A stretch of DNA of 64,000 bases from Domibacillus robiginosus (GTDB lineage: Bacteria > Bacillota > Bacilli > Bacillales > Domibacillaceae): contig NZ_LAHL01000025.1 of the NCBI RefSeq assembly GCF_000966195.1, forward strand, positions 1 through 64,000, given 5' to 3'. Position 1 is the stretch's first letter, and every line of letters starts with the position of its first letter. Both the position numbers and the translations under genes were made by a program. Positions 7,056 to 16,105 of this stretch are shown piece after piece. Under the pieces are notes generated by a model. The model saw only the letters and a list, made by a program, of their open reading frames with translations. It was not told the DNA's origin and did no database searches.

Positions 7056-7583
7056 ACTTTCAATATCCCAAAAGTGGAATTGGCATTTACTTAATTATGA
7101 ATCCTTTCTATTAATTGTAGAAAGCAATCAAATCAGTTCAGTTTTAGGATTGATAATTCTAACATAACAAAGCTTTCAAGCTTCTTCTTTATTTAATCCA
7201 TTGGCTTGAATAAATAACCATACCAATTATAAGGCACTGCCATGTTACAAAGAGACTTGAGCAACTGAACATCTTCAAATTTCGTAACCCATTGAAACAC
7301 AGGTCATTGAACATAGAATAATAAACAGGGTTTTGTTACAGAAAAAGAAATAAAAAAGCGCCCTTTTGAGAACCGAATGGCCATGTTCAGAAAAGGACGG
7401 GTTTTTATACACAATAATTGATCAATGATACATAGATTTTAAGCAATCTTTTAAGACAAAAAAATTATAGGATTTGTCTAAAATAAACTATTTATAAAAA
7501 CGTTTTCAAGACGAGTTAGACGTGAAAAACAGCCTCCAGATTTTTCGAAGACCGCCTTATAAATTTATGTGGGTTAACAAATT
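7056..7583. other. Intergenic region with weak hairpin and cre-like site
   Basis: No gene seen. An imperfect hairpin at about 7348-7408 (AAAAAGCGCCCTTTTGAGAA with TTCAGAAAAGGACGGGTTTT) could end transcription of the malic enzyme gene. TAAAAACGTTTTCA at 7495-7508 differs by one base from the CcpA site consensus but lies downstream of that gene, so its relevance is doubtful. Confidence 0.35.
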
Positions 7584-8894
7584 TTAACCATTTGTGAAAA
7601 TCTGTTCAACTGCTTCCGCGACCCGCTTATGTACAATCCGGTCAAGCGGCTGAGGCACAAGATCTCCTGGTTTTGTACATTCGGCAATTGCTTCGGCTGC
7701 TGCGACAAGCATTGGATGGGTCACTTCATTTGCGTGCGCATTCAAAATACCTCTGAAAATACCCGGGAACCCAAGGACATTGTTTACCGAACGGCCATCT
7801 GCCGCAAAGACCGCCCCGGCTTCAAGCGCATCTGCAGCTTCAATTTCCGGCTTTGGATTCGACAGGGCCAAAATAATTTGTCCTTTGCGTACCCATTTTT
7901 TTTGAATCAAGCCTTGAACACCAGTCGTTGCAATGACAATATCACAGCGGTTCATTAAGTCTTCTAACTCATCTACTGGTATACCGCTGTAATTTTGAAG
8001 CCGGTCTTTCGCTTCTTGTGAACGGTCTGCTCCCAGTACAGATTTCGCCCCATAGGCCATAAGCATTCTGCAAATGGCAAGACCAGCGGCACCGAGACCG
8101 ATTTGGCCAACCGTTGCTTCCTTTAAATCCACGCCGGTGCTTTTGCAGGCTGAAATAACCGCTGCAAGGGTAACAACCGCCGTACCGTGCTGGTCATCAT
8201 GCATGACTGGAATGTTGAGTTCGGCTTTTAGTCGTTCTTCTACTTCAAAACAGTGAGGCGAACCAATATCTTCGAGTAAAATCCCGCTGAAACCTGGTGC
8301 AATATGCTTGACCGTTTCAACAATTTCATTTGGATTTTTTGTATCCAGCAAAATTGGAATACCATTAATACCAACAAGCTGGTCAAATAATGCCGCTTTC
8401 CCTTCTATTACCGGCATTCCTGCTACCGGCCCGATATCTCCAAGTCCTAAAATTGCTGTGCCATCTGTTACGATCGCAACACTGTTTCCGATATTTGTAT
8501 AGATTTTTGCTTTTTCCGGCTCCGCCTCGATTACTTTGCACACATCTGCCACACCTGGCGTATAAACGCGGCTTAGGTCGGCGAGGGACTGAATCGGCAT
8601 TTTACTCTTCATTTGCACCTTTCCACCTTCATGTGCACGAAGCACTTCATCTGAGACAGTCTGTACCCGGAACCCGTCTAAATCGTTAATAGCTTGAATG
8701 ATCTTGTAAAGCTGATCTTCATTTTCAGTTTGAACCGTAATGTTACGGTGTGTGTATGCTGTGCCCACTTTTATGGTTTGAACTTCTCCAATATCACCGC
8801 CACTCAGCCCAATCGCTGATGCAACTTTTCCAAGACTACCTGGCACCGATGGAATTTCAATCATCATTGTTCGAATCAATTTACTATAAGCCAT
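7584..8894 (-). CDS. Malic enzyme with N-terminal ACT domain
   Basis: A 436-residue oxidative decarboxylase converting malate to pyruvate and CO2 with NAD(P). An ACT-like regulatory domain occupies about residues 5-80, followed by the malic domain: SRVYTPGVA (Tyr general acid), IYTNIGNSVAIVTDG, the metal ligands in LEDIG and DDQHGTA, then a Rossmann domain with GLGAAGLAIC and SNPKPEIE. The length matches short bacterial malic enzymes rather than the 560-residue MaeA/MalS type. Coenzyme preference cannot be decided. Downstream on the same strand lie none; upstream are a dicarboxylate carrier and a fumarate-releasing-type lyase, suggesting that malate from their pathway feeds pyruvate. GGGGGT lies ten bases before the ATG. 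Confidence 0.88.
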   Translation of the reverse strand: MAYSKLIRTMMIEIPSVPGSLGKVASAIGLSGGDIGEVQTIKVGTAYTHRNITVQTENEDQLYKIIQAINDLDGFRVQTVSDEVLRAHEGGKVQMKSKMPIQSLADLSRVYTPGVADVCKVIEAEPEKAKIYTNIGNSVAIVTDGTAILGLGDIGPVAGMPVIEGKAALFDQLVGINGIPILLDTKNPNEIVETVKHIAPGFSGILLEDIGSPHCFEVEERLKAELNIPVMHDDQHGTAVVTLAAVISACKSTGVDLKEATVGQIGLGAAGLAICRMLMAYGAKSVLGADRSQEAKDRLQNYSGIPVDELEDLMNRCDIVIATTGVQGLIQKKWVRKGQIILALSNPKPEIEAADALEAGAVFAADGRSVNNVLGFPGIFRGILNAHANEVTHPMLVAAAEAIAECTKPGDLVPQPLDRIVHKRVAEAVEQIFTNG

Positions 8895-9143
8895 TGGAGA
8901 AACTACCCCCGTAAATAAAATTTCTATTTTTTATATGATACTTTTCTAGACAATGGGGTCTTTTTACTTGTTTAATGCCTTTTTCTAGGAATGGCTCTTT
9001 TATGCACTAGATGTAAATGAATGAAAATTTTATTCGTATAGAATACTCATCACATCGATAAAGCAATCTGATGATTAAATACTTCAAAATTTATTATTTG
9101 AATTCAGAATTCAAAAAAGAGTAAACAGGATTTTTAAATTATT

Positions 9144-10436
9144 TTAATCATAGAAAGGCCAAAACAATGGAACTAATAGTAAACAAACAATAAGCTGAAT
9201 CACAATAAAAGGAACACCGCACTTTATATAATCCACAAATCGGTAATTACCCGCTGAGTAAATCATTGTATTTGGCGGAGTACCGATTGGTGAGGCATAT
9301 GCCGCTGAGGCTCCTACACAAATGGCCATTAAAATTGCCCGGGGATCTGCTCCCATACTATTGGCAATGACAAGACCGATCGGGGCAAGGAGTGTAGCAG
9401 CTGCCGTATTAGACATAACGGAAGTCAATACTGTGGTTAATACAAATAACAAGCCTGTTATCAGATAAGGGCCTGCACTATTTCCTACAGATCCGATAAT
9501 TGTATCTGCAATCATCTGTGCTGCTCCAGTTTCAGATAAGGCTGTTGCCATCGGCATCATACCTGCCACCAAAATGATTGTGGACATATCGAGTGACTTA
9601 TAAGCTTGTTTTTCTGTCATCGTACGCGTGAGAACAATCAGTAATGCACCAATAATGGAAACAATGTGCAAAGGCACTCCAATTTGCTCTTCAAATACCA
9701 TAAATACTATCGTCATCAATAATATGCTAAGAGCAATAACCTGTTTCATTACATTATTTGGCTGGTTTCCAGCTACTTCTTGCCCTGCAGCTATTTCATC
9801 TGCCTCAACAACTTCTTCGAGTGAATTTTCTCTAGAAGGAATAAGTTTATAACCTATCGTCATCATATAAATAATGCCGACAATTGTTAAAGGGATTCCT
9901 ACCTTAGCGAATTCGAAAAAGCCAAAAGGCTCTATACTTTCATTTTGCATGACTCCCTGGACGGCAAGATTACTGTTAGTTCCTACAAGAGTAATCATTC
10001 CGCCAAGGGCTGTTGCATAAGCAAGAGGCATTAATAATTTTGCACGGGAATAACCTGCGCTTTGTGCAATAAGAATGACAATCGGCATCAGTACAGCTGT
10101 TGTACTAGTATTGGATAGAAAGGCTGAAAGTCCTGCTCCTATCACCATAATAGTAAATAGAAGTTGTTTTTCTGTCTTGGCAAACTTCGTAATCAGTGTA
10201 CCTATCTTTTTAGCCACCCCTGTCTCAAACAAAGATGCACCGATGACAAACATTCCAGTTATGAGAATGACAATGGGATTAATAAACCCTGAAAAAACTG
10301 CTTCTGAATCAATAATTCCTGTTAAATACAAAAGAAAAGTTACTAGCAATGCTGTAGCGGCAACAGGAATTACTTCGGTTACAAAAAGAATTGCTGCTAG
10401 CAGTAATATAAGAAGTGTAATAGCAGCTGCAGACAT
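9144..10436 (-). CDS. DASS/SLC13-family dicarboxylate carrier
   Basis: A 430-residue polytopic membrane protein with about 11 hydrophobic segments. Two repeated motifs typical of divalent anion:sodium symporters are clear: FLSNTSTTAVLMPI and VMSNTAAATLLAPI, each an SNT sequence that forms substrate and Na+ sites. ASPIGTPPNTMIY near the C-terminus is also conserved. It should import a C4 dicarboxylate or similar acid with Na+. The start was moved to the MSAAA methionine, which has GGAGG eight bases upstream; a longer frame exists but has no ribosome site. It lies between the lyase and malic enzyme genes on the same strand, consistent with a small uptake-and-catabolism cluster. Confidence 0.85.
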   Translation of the reverse strand: MSAAAITLLILLLAAILFVTEVIPVAATALLVTFLLYLTGIIDSEAVFSGFINPIVILITGMFVIGASLFETGVAKKIGTLITKFAKTEKQLLFTIMVIGAGLSAFLSNTSTTAVLMPIVILIAQSAGYSRAKLLMPLAYATALGGMITLVGTNSNLAVQGVMQNESIEPFGFFEFAKVGIPLTIVGIIYMMTIGYKLIPSRENSLEEVVEADEIAAGQEVAGNQPNNVMKQVIALSILLMTIVFMVFEEQIGVPLHIVSIIGALLIVLTRTMTEKQAYKSLDMSTIILVAGMMPMATALSETGAAQMIADTIIGSVGNSAGPYLITGLLFVLTTVLTSVMSNTAAATLLAPIGLVIANSMGADPRAILMAICVGASAAYASPIGTPPNTMIYSAGNYRFVDYIKCGVPFIVIQLIVCLLLVPLFWPFYD

Positions 10437-10719
10437 GGTTCCTACCTCCTTCATAATTAGCTTTGCTTTCAACCTAGAATAAACAACTTTCTTAGAGTTG
10501 ATTATCAATTATTAAAGAATTTTCAAAATAAAATTCAACGGATTAACCAGGAAAACGCATACAAAAAACGTAGTCAAAGTATTTATTTGTTGTCTCGTTG
10601 GCATGGGCCTTTCCAACAAAGAAAAAACAATCTGTTTTTAGAAGGAGAAAAATAGATTCTCCTTCTAAAACAAGTTAGATAAAGTTTTCTTTCTTTAAAG
10701 GATTAAGTTAATTTAGCGT

Positions 10720-12087
10720 TTATTTTCCACTTAAAATTGTTGAGGACCATTTTTTTTCAACACGATCAACAAATTGCTTACACAAACCAATATAACTCTT
10801 AGGATCCAAGTGGGTTCTTACTTCTTCCTCACTCATATGCTCCATTATTTCTTTATTCTCTAAAGTCGTTTCAAGTAATGACCTTTTTTCTTCAAAAGCT
10901 TTCATTGAAACTTCATATACTAGATCATGAGCTATCTGCCGCCCAACATATTTACCTAAATTCAACATAAGATTTTCAGAAACAATTAGTCCTTGAAGCA
11001 AGTACAAGTTTCTATTCATATTTTCTTTGTGCACAATTAACCCTTCTAATACGCCTTGCATCTGCTGTAATCCACCACTCGTTAAAATACAGATCTGAGG
11101 AATGAAAGACCACTCCGTCAGCCAAAAGGTCATGTCTCTTTCATGTTCCTGGATCATCCCGTCGAATCCTAACGAAGCATTTCTTTGGACAAGACGAGTT
11201 AACCCAACAACGTATTCGCATACCATTGGATTACGCTTATGAGGCATTGTGCTACTTCCAACCTTGCCCATAGCGAAACCTTCTTCTATTTCACCTAATT
11301 CTGATCTTTGGAGATTAATGATTTCGTTTGCAATTTTTCCAACTGTTCCAGAAATCATAGCAATAATACTAGCAAACTCTGCGAAACCATCGCGCTCTAC
11401 ATGCCATGTTATAGTTGGCTGTTCAAGCCCTAAAATTCTGCAGTATCTTTCTTGTACATCTAAACCGTTTTCACTAATGGAGGCAAGAGTGCCAGCAGCG
11501 CCAGCAAATTGGCCCATTAGATAACGTTTTTTTCCTTCTTCCAATCGTTCAATATGCCTTCCAATTTCATCAGCCCAGATGGCAATTTTATATCCCAAAG
11601 TTACCGGTAAAGCATGCTGTCCATGTGTTCTACCTGGCATAATCGTTTCTTTATGCTCTTCAGCTAATTCTAAGCATGTGTCTAGAAATTTACGTAATTG
11701 AATTAAAATTACTTCTTGTGCTTCTTTCATTTGAAGCACAACGGCTGTATCCATAATATCCTGTGTTGTTGCTCCCCAGTGTACATATCCACCTGCGTCA
11801 CCTTCACACACCTTTTCCAAAGAGCGGATTAAGGTAATTAATGGATGGGAAGTTTCAACAATTCCTTTGCGAATTGTTTGCATGTCCAGATTTTCGAATT
11901 TAGCTTTTTCGGCAATTTCTTTTGCTGCCGCTTCGGGAATTAAGCCAACTTCCGCTTCCGCTAATGCCAAAGCGGCCTCAGCATCTAACCATTTTTGTAG
12001 AAGTGATTCATCTGAAAATACCTTGTTCATTTCTTCAGATCCGTAAATACCTTTGTACAGTTCGGAATCAATTACATAAGAAGCCAT
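10720..12087 (-). CDS. Fumarase/aspartase-superfamily lyase, adenylosuccinate-lyase-like
   Basis: A 455-residue enzyme of the superfamily that eliminates fumarate or a related acid. The three conserved regions are visible: YVHWGATTQDIMDTA, TIMPGRTHGQHALPV (catalytic His) and the signature loop GSSTMPHKRNP (catalytic Ser). The overall pattern is nearest to PcaB/adenylosuccinate-lyase-type catabolic members. Purine synthesis is unlikely: no pur genes are near, and the neighbours are a dicarboxylate carrier, a malic enzyme and a divergent LacI regulator with a palindromic operator. I infer that an imported succinyl- or carboxy-substituted compound is split to fumarate, then malate and pyruvate. 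The true substrate is unknown. ATG 12087 follows GGAGGG; a five-residue upstream extension was rejected. Confidence 0.8.
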   Translation of the reverse strand: MASYVIDSELYKGIYGSEEMNKVFSDESLLQKWLDAEAALALAEAEVGLIPEAAAKEIAEKAKFENLDMQTIRKGIVETSHPLITLIRSLEKVCEGDAGGYVHWGATTQDIMDTAVVLQMKEAQEVILIQLRKFLDTCLELAEEHKETIMPGRTHGQHALPVTLGYKIAIWADEIGRHIERLEEGKKRYLMGQFAGAAGTLASISENGLDVQERYCRILGLEQPTITWHVERDGFAEFASIIAMISGTVGKIANEIINLQRSELGEIEEGFAMGKVGSSTMPHKRNPMVCEYVVGLTRLVQRNASLGFDGMIQEHERDMTFWLTEWSFIPQICILTSGGLQQMQGVLEGLIVHKENMNRNLYLLQGLIVSENLMLNLGKYVGRQIAHDLVYEVSMKAFEEKRSLLETTLENKEIMEHMSEEEVRTHLDPKSYIGLCKQFVDRVEKKWSSTILSGK

Positions 12088-12142
12088 TTGTATTCCCTCC
12101 AATAATTTTCTGTCGATTTCATGTAACCGGATTCAAAAAGGA

Positions 12143-12155
12143 AAACGTTTGTCTA
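12143..12155. promoter_or_regulatory. Second, partial LacI-type operator
   Basis: AAACGTTTGTCTA repeats the centre and right arm of the perfect palindrome at 12239-12260. It lies between that operator and the lyase start, so a tetramer could bridge both. Confidence 0.5.
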
Positions 12156-12238
12156 TTGATTTTCTCCTAAAAAGAGTTTAAACATATATAGCATCCCTTT
12201 TAAAACACTAAATTTTATCCAGTTAATAAAAACAACGG

Positions 12239-12260
12239 ATTAGACAAACGTTTGTCTAAT
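12239..12260. promoter_or_regulatory. Perfect palindromic LacI-family operator
   Basis: A perfect 22-bp palindrome whose inner 20 bases are TTAGACAAACGTTTGTCTAA, with the central CG typical of LacI-family operators. It lies in the intergenic region between the lyase gene (minus) and the LacI gene (plus) and could control both. Confidence 0.85.
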
Positions 12261-12308
12261 TTGTAACTAAAGAATAAATCCTCATGAGATGTTTGTCAAT
12301 ATATTTTT

Positions 12309-12342
12309 AATTTTCATATGCCTGCAGGCAGCATAGAAAATA
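12309..12342. promoter_or_regulatory. Imperfect dyad upstream of LacI gene
   Basis: ATTTTCATATGC, CTGCAG, GCAGCATAGAAAAT: the arms are complementary apart from a two-base insertion. It lies about 90 bases before the LacI start and differs from the AAACGTTT operator. Role unknown. Confidence 0.35.
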
Positions 12343-12430
12343 TAAGGAAGTTGCTATATAATACCTTTAGCACTCCATAAAAAATGATTTTCAAAAGATG
12401 TTTTTACATACAGGTAGGTGTATCTATAAA

Positions 12431-13441
12431 TTGGCCACATTAAAAGAGGTTGCAAAACTAGCTAAAGTAGATCCATCCGTTGTTTCAAGGGTTGTGAATA
12501 ATGACCCTGCATTAAATATTAAAACAGAGACGCGAAAACGTATTCTTGATGCGATCGAAAAAATGAATTACCGTCCCAACTTGTCAGCTCGGAATTTAAA
12601 AAAAGGCCAGAGCAAAATGCTCGGTATGATTATCCCTGATTTTTCGAATCCGGTTTACAGCAGTATGATCCATGGAGCAGAAGATCAAGCTGCACATGAA
12701 GGCTATAATTTGCTCGTTTATAGTATGAAACAAAAAGGATTAGAAAAAAGCTATTCCCCACTTCTGGAAGGACAGATTGAAGGATTACTCATAGCCAACT
12801 CTGAAATAGACAATAAAGAAATTTTAGAACTCAAAAAAACAAAAAAACCATTTATTCTGGTAAATCGCTTTGTACCTGGTATAGATAATTATGTTGTCGC
12901 AAATGATGTGTTAGGAGCTAAACTCGCTACTAAACACCTTATTGATCAAGGTCATCATCTTATTGCTCATATATCAGGACCGCTATTTACAGGAACCGGA
13001 TTAAACAGATTCCAAGGCTATCGAGAGGGGCTGCAGGAAAAAAATGTTGATTTTTCCCCTGTGTATGTTCAAGAAAGCAAATATACTGTAGAAAGTGGAT
13101 ATGAGTCCATGCAGAGACTTCTAGATCTGCCTACACCTCCTACAGCTGTTTTCGCTTCTAATATTATGATTTGTTTAGGGGCGATGAAAGCAATTCACGA
13201 TCGTGGACTGTCTGTACCGAAAGATATTTCTATAATAGGTGTTCATGATGTTTTTTTTGCTTCTACGCTTCAGCCACCACTCACAACAATAGAAATGCCC
13301 TTATATGATATGGGGAAAGAAGCGGTAAAAAAGCTCATCACAATCATCCAAGGCGACGAAGGAGAAAATGAGCGTGGTATTATGATTGATGGGGCTTCAT
13401 TAATACTTCGATCGAGCACAAGTCCACCTCCATTTTCTTAA
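12431..13441 (+). CDS. LacI-family regulator of lyase/dicarboxylate cluster
   Basis: A 336-residue repressor: LacI helix-turn-helix (TLKEVAKLAKVDPSVVSRVVN), hinge helix region RPNLSARNLKKGQS, then a periplasmic-binding-protein-like effector domain (LGMIIPDFSNPVYSSMIHG through VPKDISIIGVHDV). It starts at TTG 12431, where AGGTAGGTG lies about ten bases upstream and the protein begins directly at its helix-turn-helix; ATG 12398 has no ribosome site. It is divergent from the lyase gene, and a perfect CG-centred palindrome lies between, so autoregulation and control of the lyase operon are likely. The effector is unknown, possibly the imported acid or a sugar-like derivative. Confidence 0.85.
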   Translation: MATLKEVAKLAKVDPSVVSRVVNNDPALNIKTETRKRILDAIEKMNYRPNLSARNLKKGQSKMLGMIIPDFSNPVYSSMIHGAEDQAAHEGYNLLVYSMKQKGLEKSYSPLLEGQIEGLLIANSEIDNKEILELKKTKKPFILVNRFVPGIDNYVVANDVLGAKLATKHLIDQGHHLIAHISGPLFTGTGLNRFQGYREGLQEKNVDFSPVYVQESKYTVESGYESMQRLLDLPTPPTAVFASNIMICLGAMKAIHDRGLSVPKDISIIGVHDVFFASTLQPPLTTIEMPLYDMGKEAVKKLITIIQGDEGENERGIMIDGASLILRSSTSPPPFS

Positions 13442-13519
13442 CAACATTTTGGCCGTAATTTATAATTATTTTTGCTTAAAAGCGTACTTAACATTATATT
13501 TTCCCTTTCTGAAATAAAA

Positions 13520-13567
13520 AAGGCCTAAAACTTCGTACAATAAAAAAGTACGAGAGTTTTAGGCTTT
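13520..13567 (+). terminator. Terminator after LacI gene
   Basis: GCCTAAAACT and AGTTTTAGGC pair, with an inner GTAC/GTAC stem, followed by TTTGC; A-runs on the other side would let it work in both directions. Confidence 0.75.
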
Positions 13568-13943
13568 GCCTGATTAAACAGTAACAAACCTCAATATTCA
13601 TTAATATCCTTATGTAAATAAGCATGTTTCCTCATGAAATCAACCATCTAAACTAATCTATAATCAGATTAAAATCATAGTCCTTGGCTTAAAACAGATA
13701 AAGATTTCTATAATGCCCTCACCTACCAAATAATGGAGCCGTTTTATCAGCAGGTTCCCTTGGCCAATCTATACAATGCATATTCGCCATTAGTCTGTTT
13801 ATCGTTTGGATTAACCTTGGGCTTCTTCTACTTCTTGAATGACTTCTTCATCTTCACTTTGTATGATTTCAACTGCTTTTACAACACGAACTTTTCATTA
13901 AATTGGGCGGAAAGCGCGTATTAGCAATAAATTTCGTCATAAA
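13568..13943. other. Intergenic region, possible gene remnant
   Basis: No gene with a start was found. On the minus strand about 13790-13875 reads VRVVKAVEIIQSEDEEVIQE and ends soon after, without an initiation codon, which may be the end of a lost gene. Confidence 0.3.
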
Positions 13944-13969
13944 AGGACAGCCTGTTAACAGGCTGTCCT
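13944..13969. terminator. Perfect hairpin
   Basis: AGGACAGCCTG, TTAA, CAGGCTGTCCT: a perfect stem flanked by AAAA on one side, probably the terminator of the degraded minus-strand gene or of the region upstream. Confidence 0.6.
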
Positions 13970-14008
13970 CATTTAGCTCTATTCCCTTTCATTTAACCAA
14001 TGTATTAC

Positions 14009-14404
14009 TCACATTAAATTCTTTCTCCATTCTACAATGTTTTTTTCAAATTCATCAATAGGAACTGGAGGTGAATAGTAATATCCTTGCACATCTTCGC
14101 ATCCTATTTCCTGTAGCAGCTCGACTTGTTTTTCCGTTTCAACACCTTCTGCAATGACCTTCAAATTCAGATTTTTAGCAGGGAAAATGATTGCCGATAC
14201 AACCTCTTTGTTGTTTTCAATATTTCGAATGAAGGATTGGTCAATTTTTAAAATGTCTACGTTCAGTTTGTCTAAATAGCTTAATGAGCTGTAGCCTGTT
14301 CTAAAATCATCAATACTAATCTTGATTCCTTTATCTCTTAATGCTTGTAAAATAGCATTAACATTCTCTTCGTTTTTCATCACCATTCTTTTTGTGATTT
14401 CCAA
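14009..14404 (-). pseudogene. EAL-domain (c-di-GMP phosphodiesterase) C-terminal remnant
   Basis: 131 residues cover only the second half of an EAL domain (normally about 240): EITKRMVM, IDDFRTGYSSLSYL, LKIDQSFI, VIAEGVET and QGYYYSPPVP. The EAL motif itself and the N-terminal part are missing. In the remaining part the metal-binding Glu of ITE is Lys, and the Gly of DDFGTG is Arg. It should have no phosphodiesterase activity. The DNA just upstream codes for a fragment of an unrelated DUF421 protein, so the truncation arose by a deletion joining the two genes. Confidence 0.8.
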
Positions 14405-14436
14405 ACGCCTTCCATTAAATTGAGCTGTGGTGTGGG

Positions 14437-14568
14437 CTATAAAGCGGCAGAAACATCACTTCCCATGATCCTTGTTAAGATTAGCAACACTGCAAACGCC
14501 AGCGCCATTCTCAGTATTAGTTCTGCAACTGCCCTAATAAATATTGTTCCCCCTTCCCTTTTTTGCAT
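14437..14568 (-). pseudogene. DUF421/YetF-type N-terminal remnant
   Basis: ATG and 43 residues including VAELILRMALAFAVLLILTR and IMGSDVS, the first membrane helix of DUF421 (YetF-type) proteins, then a stop. The rest is missing and the EAL remnant begins 32 bases further on. It differs from the two other DUF421 genes at 14845-15468 and 17072-17587. Confidence 0.55.
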
Positions 14569-14790
14569 AAAGCAGGATCAGGGCGATCCGTTTTGGCATT
14601 ATATTGAAATGAAAAAACAAAGCTAGTGACGCTCCCTATCATCAGATTTAGTCGTGATTAGCTTAGTCCATGCATTGTCATCTATTCATCTCACCCTAAT
14701 TTGTTTAAATATGATTAATTACGCTGTATAAACTGTACTAAATCAGCTCATAATAATTTTTGATCCTGGACCTCTTTCTTGAGAGAGCTA

Positions 14791-14821
14791 AAACAGCCAA
14801 GTTTGCACTTGGCTGTTTTTT
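14791..14821 (+). terminator. Terminator hairpin upstream of DUF421 gene
   Basis: AAACAGCCAAG, TTTGCA, CTTGGCTGTTT then TTT. No intact plus-strand gene ends here, so it is either an orphan or it acts as a leader hairpin for the following gene, whose start is 24 bases away. Confidence 0.65.
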
Positions 14822-14844
14822 ATTCCTTATAGGATGGTGATATT

Positions 14845-15468
14845 TTGGATTGGAATATAGTATGGAAATCCGTACTTATCATTGTGGTTGGTGTTCTGCT
14901 GCTTCGACTTGCAGGAAGAAAGTCCATTTCTCAGATGACGATTTCTCAAACTGTTATTATGATTTCGATTGGATCACTTCTCATACAACCTGTGAGTGGT
15001 AAAAACCTGTGGGGTACCTTTGCAGTAGCTGCGCTTTTGATTATCACTCTTATCATCCTTGAGTATGTACAGGTAAAATGGGATGCTGTCGAGTCATTTT
15101 TGACCGGGCGCTCCAAAGTGGTCATTGAAAATGGCAAACTGAATGAGAAAAATTTAAAAAAGATGCGCTTTTCAGTCGATAAACTGGAAATGCATTTAAG
15201 GCAAAGTGGGATTGAAAGTATAAAAGATGTGCAATGGGCCACCCTTGAGCCAAGCGGTCAATTGGGCTATTCTCTTATGCAGGATAAGAAACCTGCCACA
15301 AAAGGCGATATAGACAAGCTGAATGAAAAGCTGGATCGCCTGGCTGCACAGTTAAGCATTCACCATGTAGAGAAGCAACAGGATAAGAAAAACATCGATA
15401 CAAACTCTACGGTCTTTTCCGAAATCGAAAGCGGTCATAAGCCGCCTCCAAGTAAGAAGCTCGAATAA
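14845..15468 (+). CDS. DUF421 (YetF-like) membrane protein
   Basis: A 207-residue protein with three N-terminal membrane helices (about 8-22, 30-46, 58-78) followed by a soluble domain. The sequence RLAGRKSISQMTISQTVIMISIG is the family signature near the end of the first helix. A short lysine-rich, predicted coiled segment (DKLNEKLDRLAAQL) extends the C-terminus. Its start is TTG 14845, with AGGATGGTG about seven bases upstream. DUF421 proteins have no established biochemical role; some are linked to sporulation or stress. It is one of two intact members and one fragment within 3 kb. Confidence 0.75.
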   Translation: MDWNIVWKSVLIIVVGVLLLRLAGRKSISQMTISQTVIMISIGSLLIQPVSGKNLWGTFAVAALLIITLIILEYVQVKWDAVESFLTGRSKVVIENGKLNEKNLKKMRFSVDKLEMHLRQSGIESIKDVQWATLEPSGQLGYSLMQDKKPATKGDIDKLNEKLDRLAAQLSIHHVEKQQDKKNIDTNSTVFSEIESGHKPPPSKKLE

Positions 15469-15735
15469 GCCTGCTATTAGCGAACTCATCTATATGTTTT
15501 GTCAGCTGTAGTGTTAATAAATAAGCCACACACAGGATTGTATGCATCTTCTTTTATTAACTTAGCTGCCTTGATTAAAATCACAAATGGGCAGGCTAAT
15601 TTCATTAATAAATGATAAAATTAGCCTTTATGATTTGCTCAAACATAAGTATTAAACATAAGAAATGTTGAAGCTGTCGTCATAACACTGGATTTAATAC
15701 TTTTATTCACTTTATGTCTCTTTTTCTATAAACAA

Positions 15736-15764
15736 AAAGAAGACCGGACAAGTATCCGATCTTC
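15736..15764 (-). terminator. Terminator after copper-storage-like gene
   Basis: On the minus strand AAGATCGGA, a TACTTG loop, TCCGGTCTT then CTTTTTG, directly beyond the stop codon. Confidence 0.75.
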
Positions 15765-15778
15765 CTTGTCATGTAAGA

Positions 15779-16105
15779 CTAAGAGGCCATGCTGCGGCAT
15801 GCTTCTGCACATTTAAAGCATGCTTTTGCACAGCGCTGGCAATGCTCTACTTCATGTTTTTTGCATTCATTGCCGCACGCTTCACAAATATCTGCACACA
15901 GCTGACAAATCTGCTTGGCAAATGGGCTGTTTGTTTGCATAGCCTTCACAGCAAAAGCACAAATGTCTGCGCACTCGCGGTCAAGTCTAATACAATCAGC
16001 CATCATTTTTACATTATCTTCAGATAAGCAGCTGTCGAAACAGTAATTGCATGCTTCCATGCATTCCAGACAAGCTCGAATGCATTCATCGTAGTTTGTG
16101 TTCAT
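15779..16105 (-). CDS. Cys-rich four-helix copper-storage protein (Csp-like)
   Basis: A 108-residue protein with 19 cysteines spaced mostly as CxxxC or CxxC along helices (YDECIRACLECMEACNYC, CADICEACGNEC, CQRCAKACFKCAEAC). This is the DUF326/Csp pattern, in which a four-helix bundle binds many Cu(I) ions in its core. There is no signal peptide, as in cytosolic Csp3. The ATG at 16105 follows AAAGGAGGG; an upstream extension of 15 residues was rejected for lacking a ribosome site. It likely buffers or stores copper. No copper regulator or exporter is adjacent, so its regulation is unclear. Confidence 0.85.
   Translation of the reverse strand: MNTNYDECIRACLECMEACNYCFDSCLSEDNVKMMADCIRLDRECADICAFAVKAMQTNSPFAKQICQLCADICEACGNECKKHEVEHCQRCAKACFKCAEACRSMAS

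Noticed and set aside
7495-7508. cre-like sequence TAAAAACGTTTTCA
   Set aside because: It lies downstream of the malic enzyme gene with no promoter beside it, so regulation by CcpA is not supported.
13733-13924. Open frame of 63 codons rich in Phe and Tyr
   Set aside because: Composition is that of a non-coding AT-rich strand, and there is no start signal.
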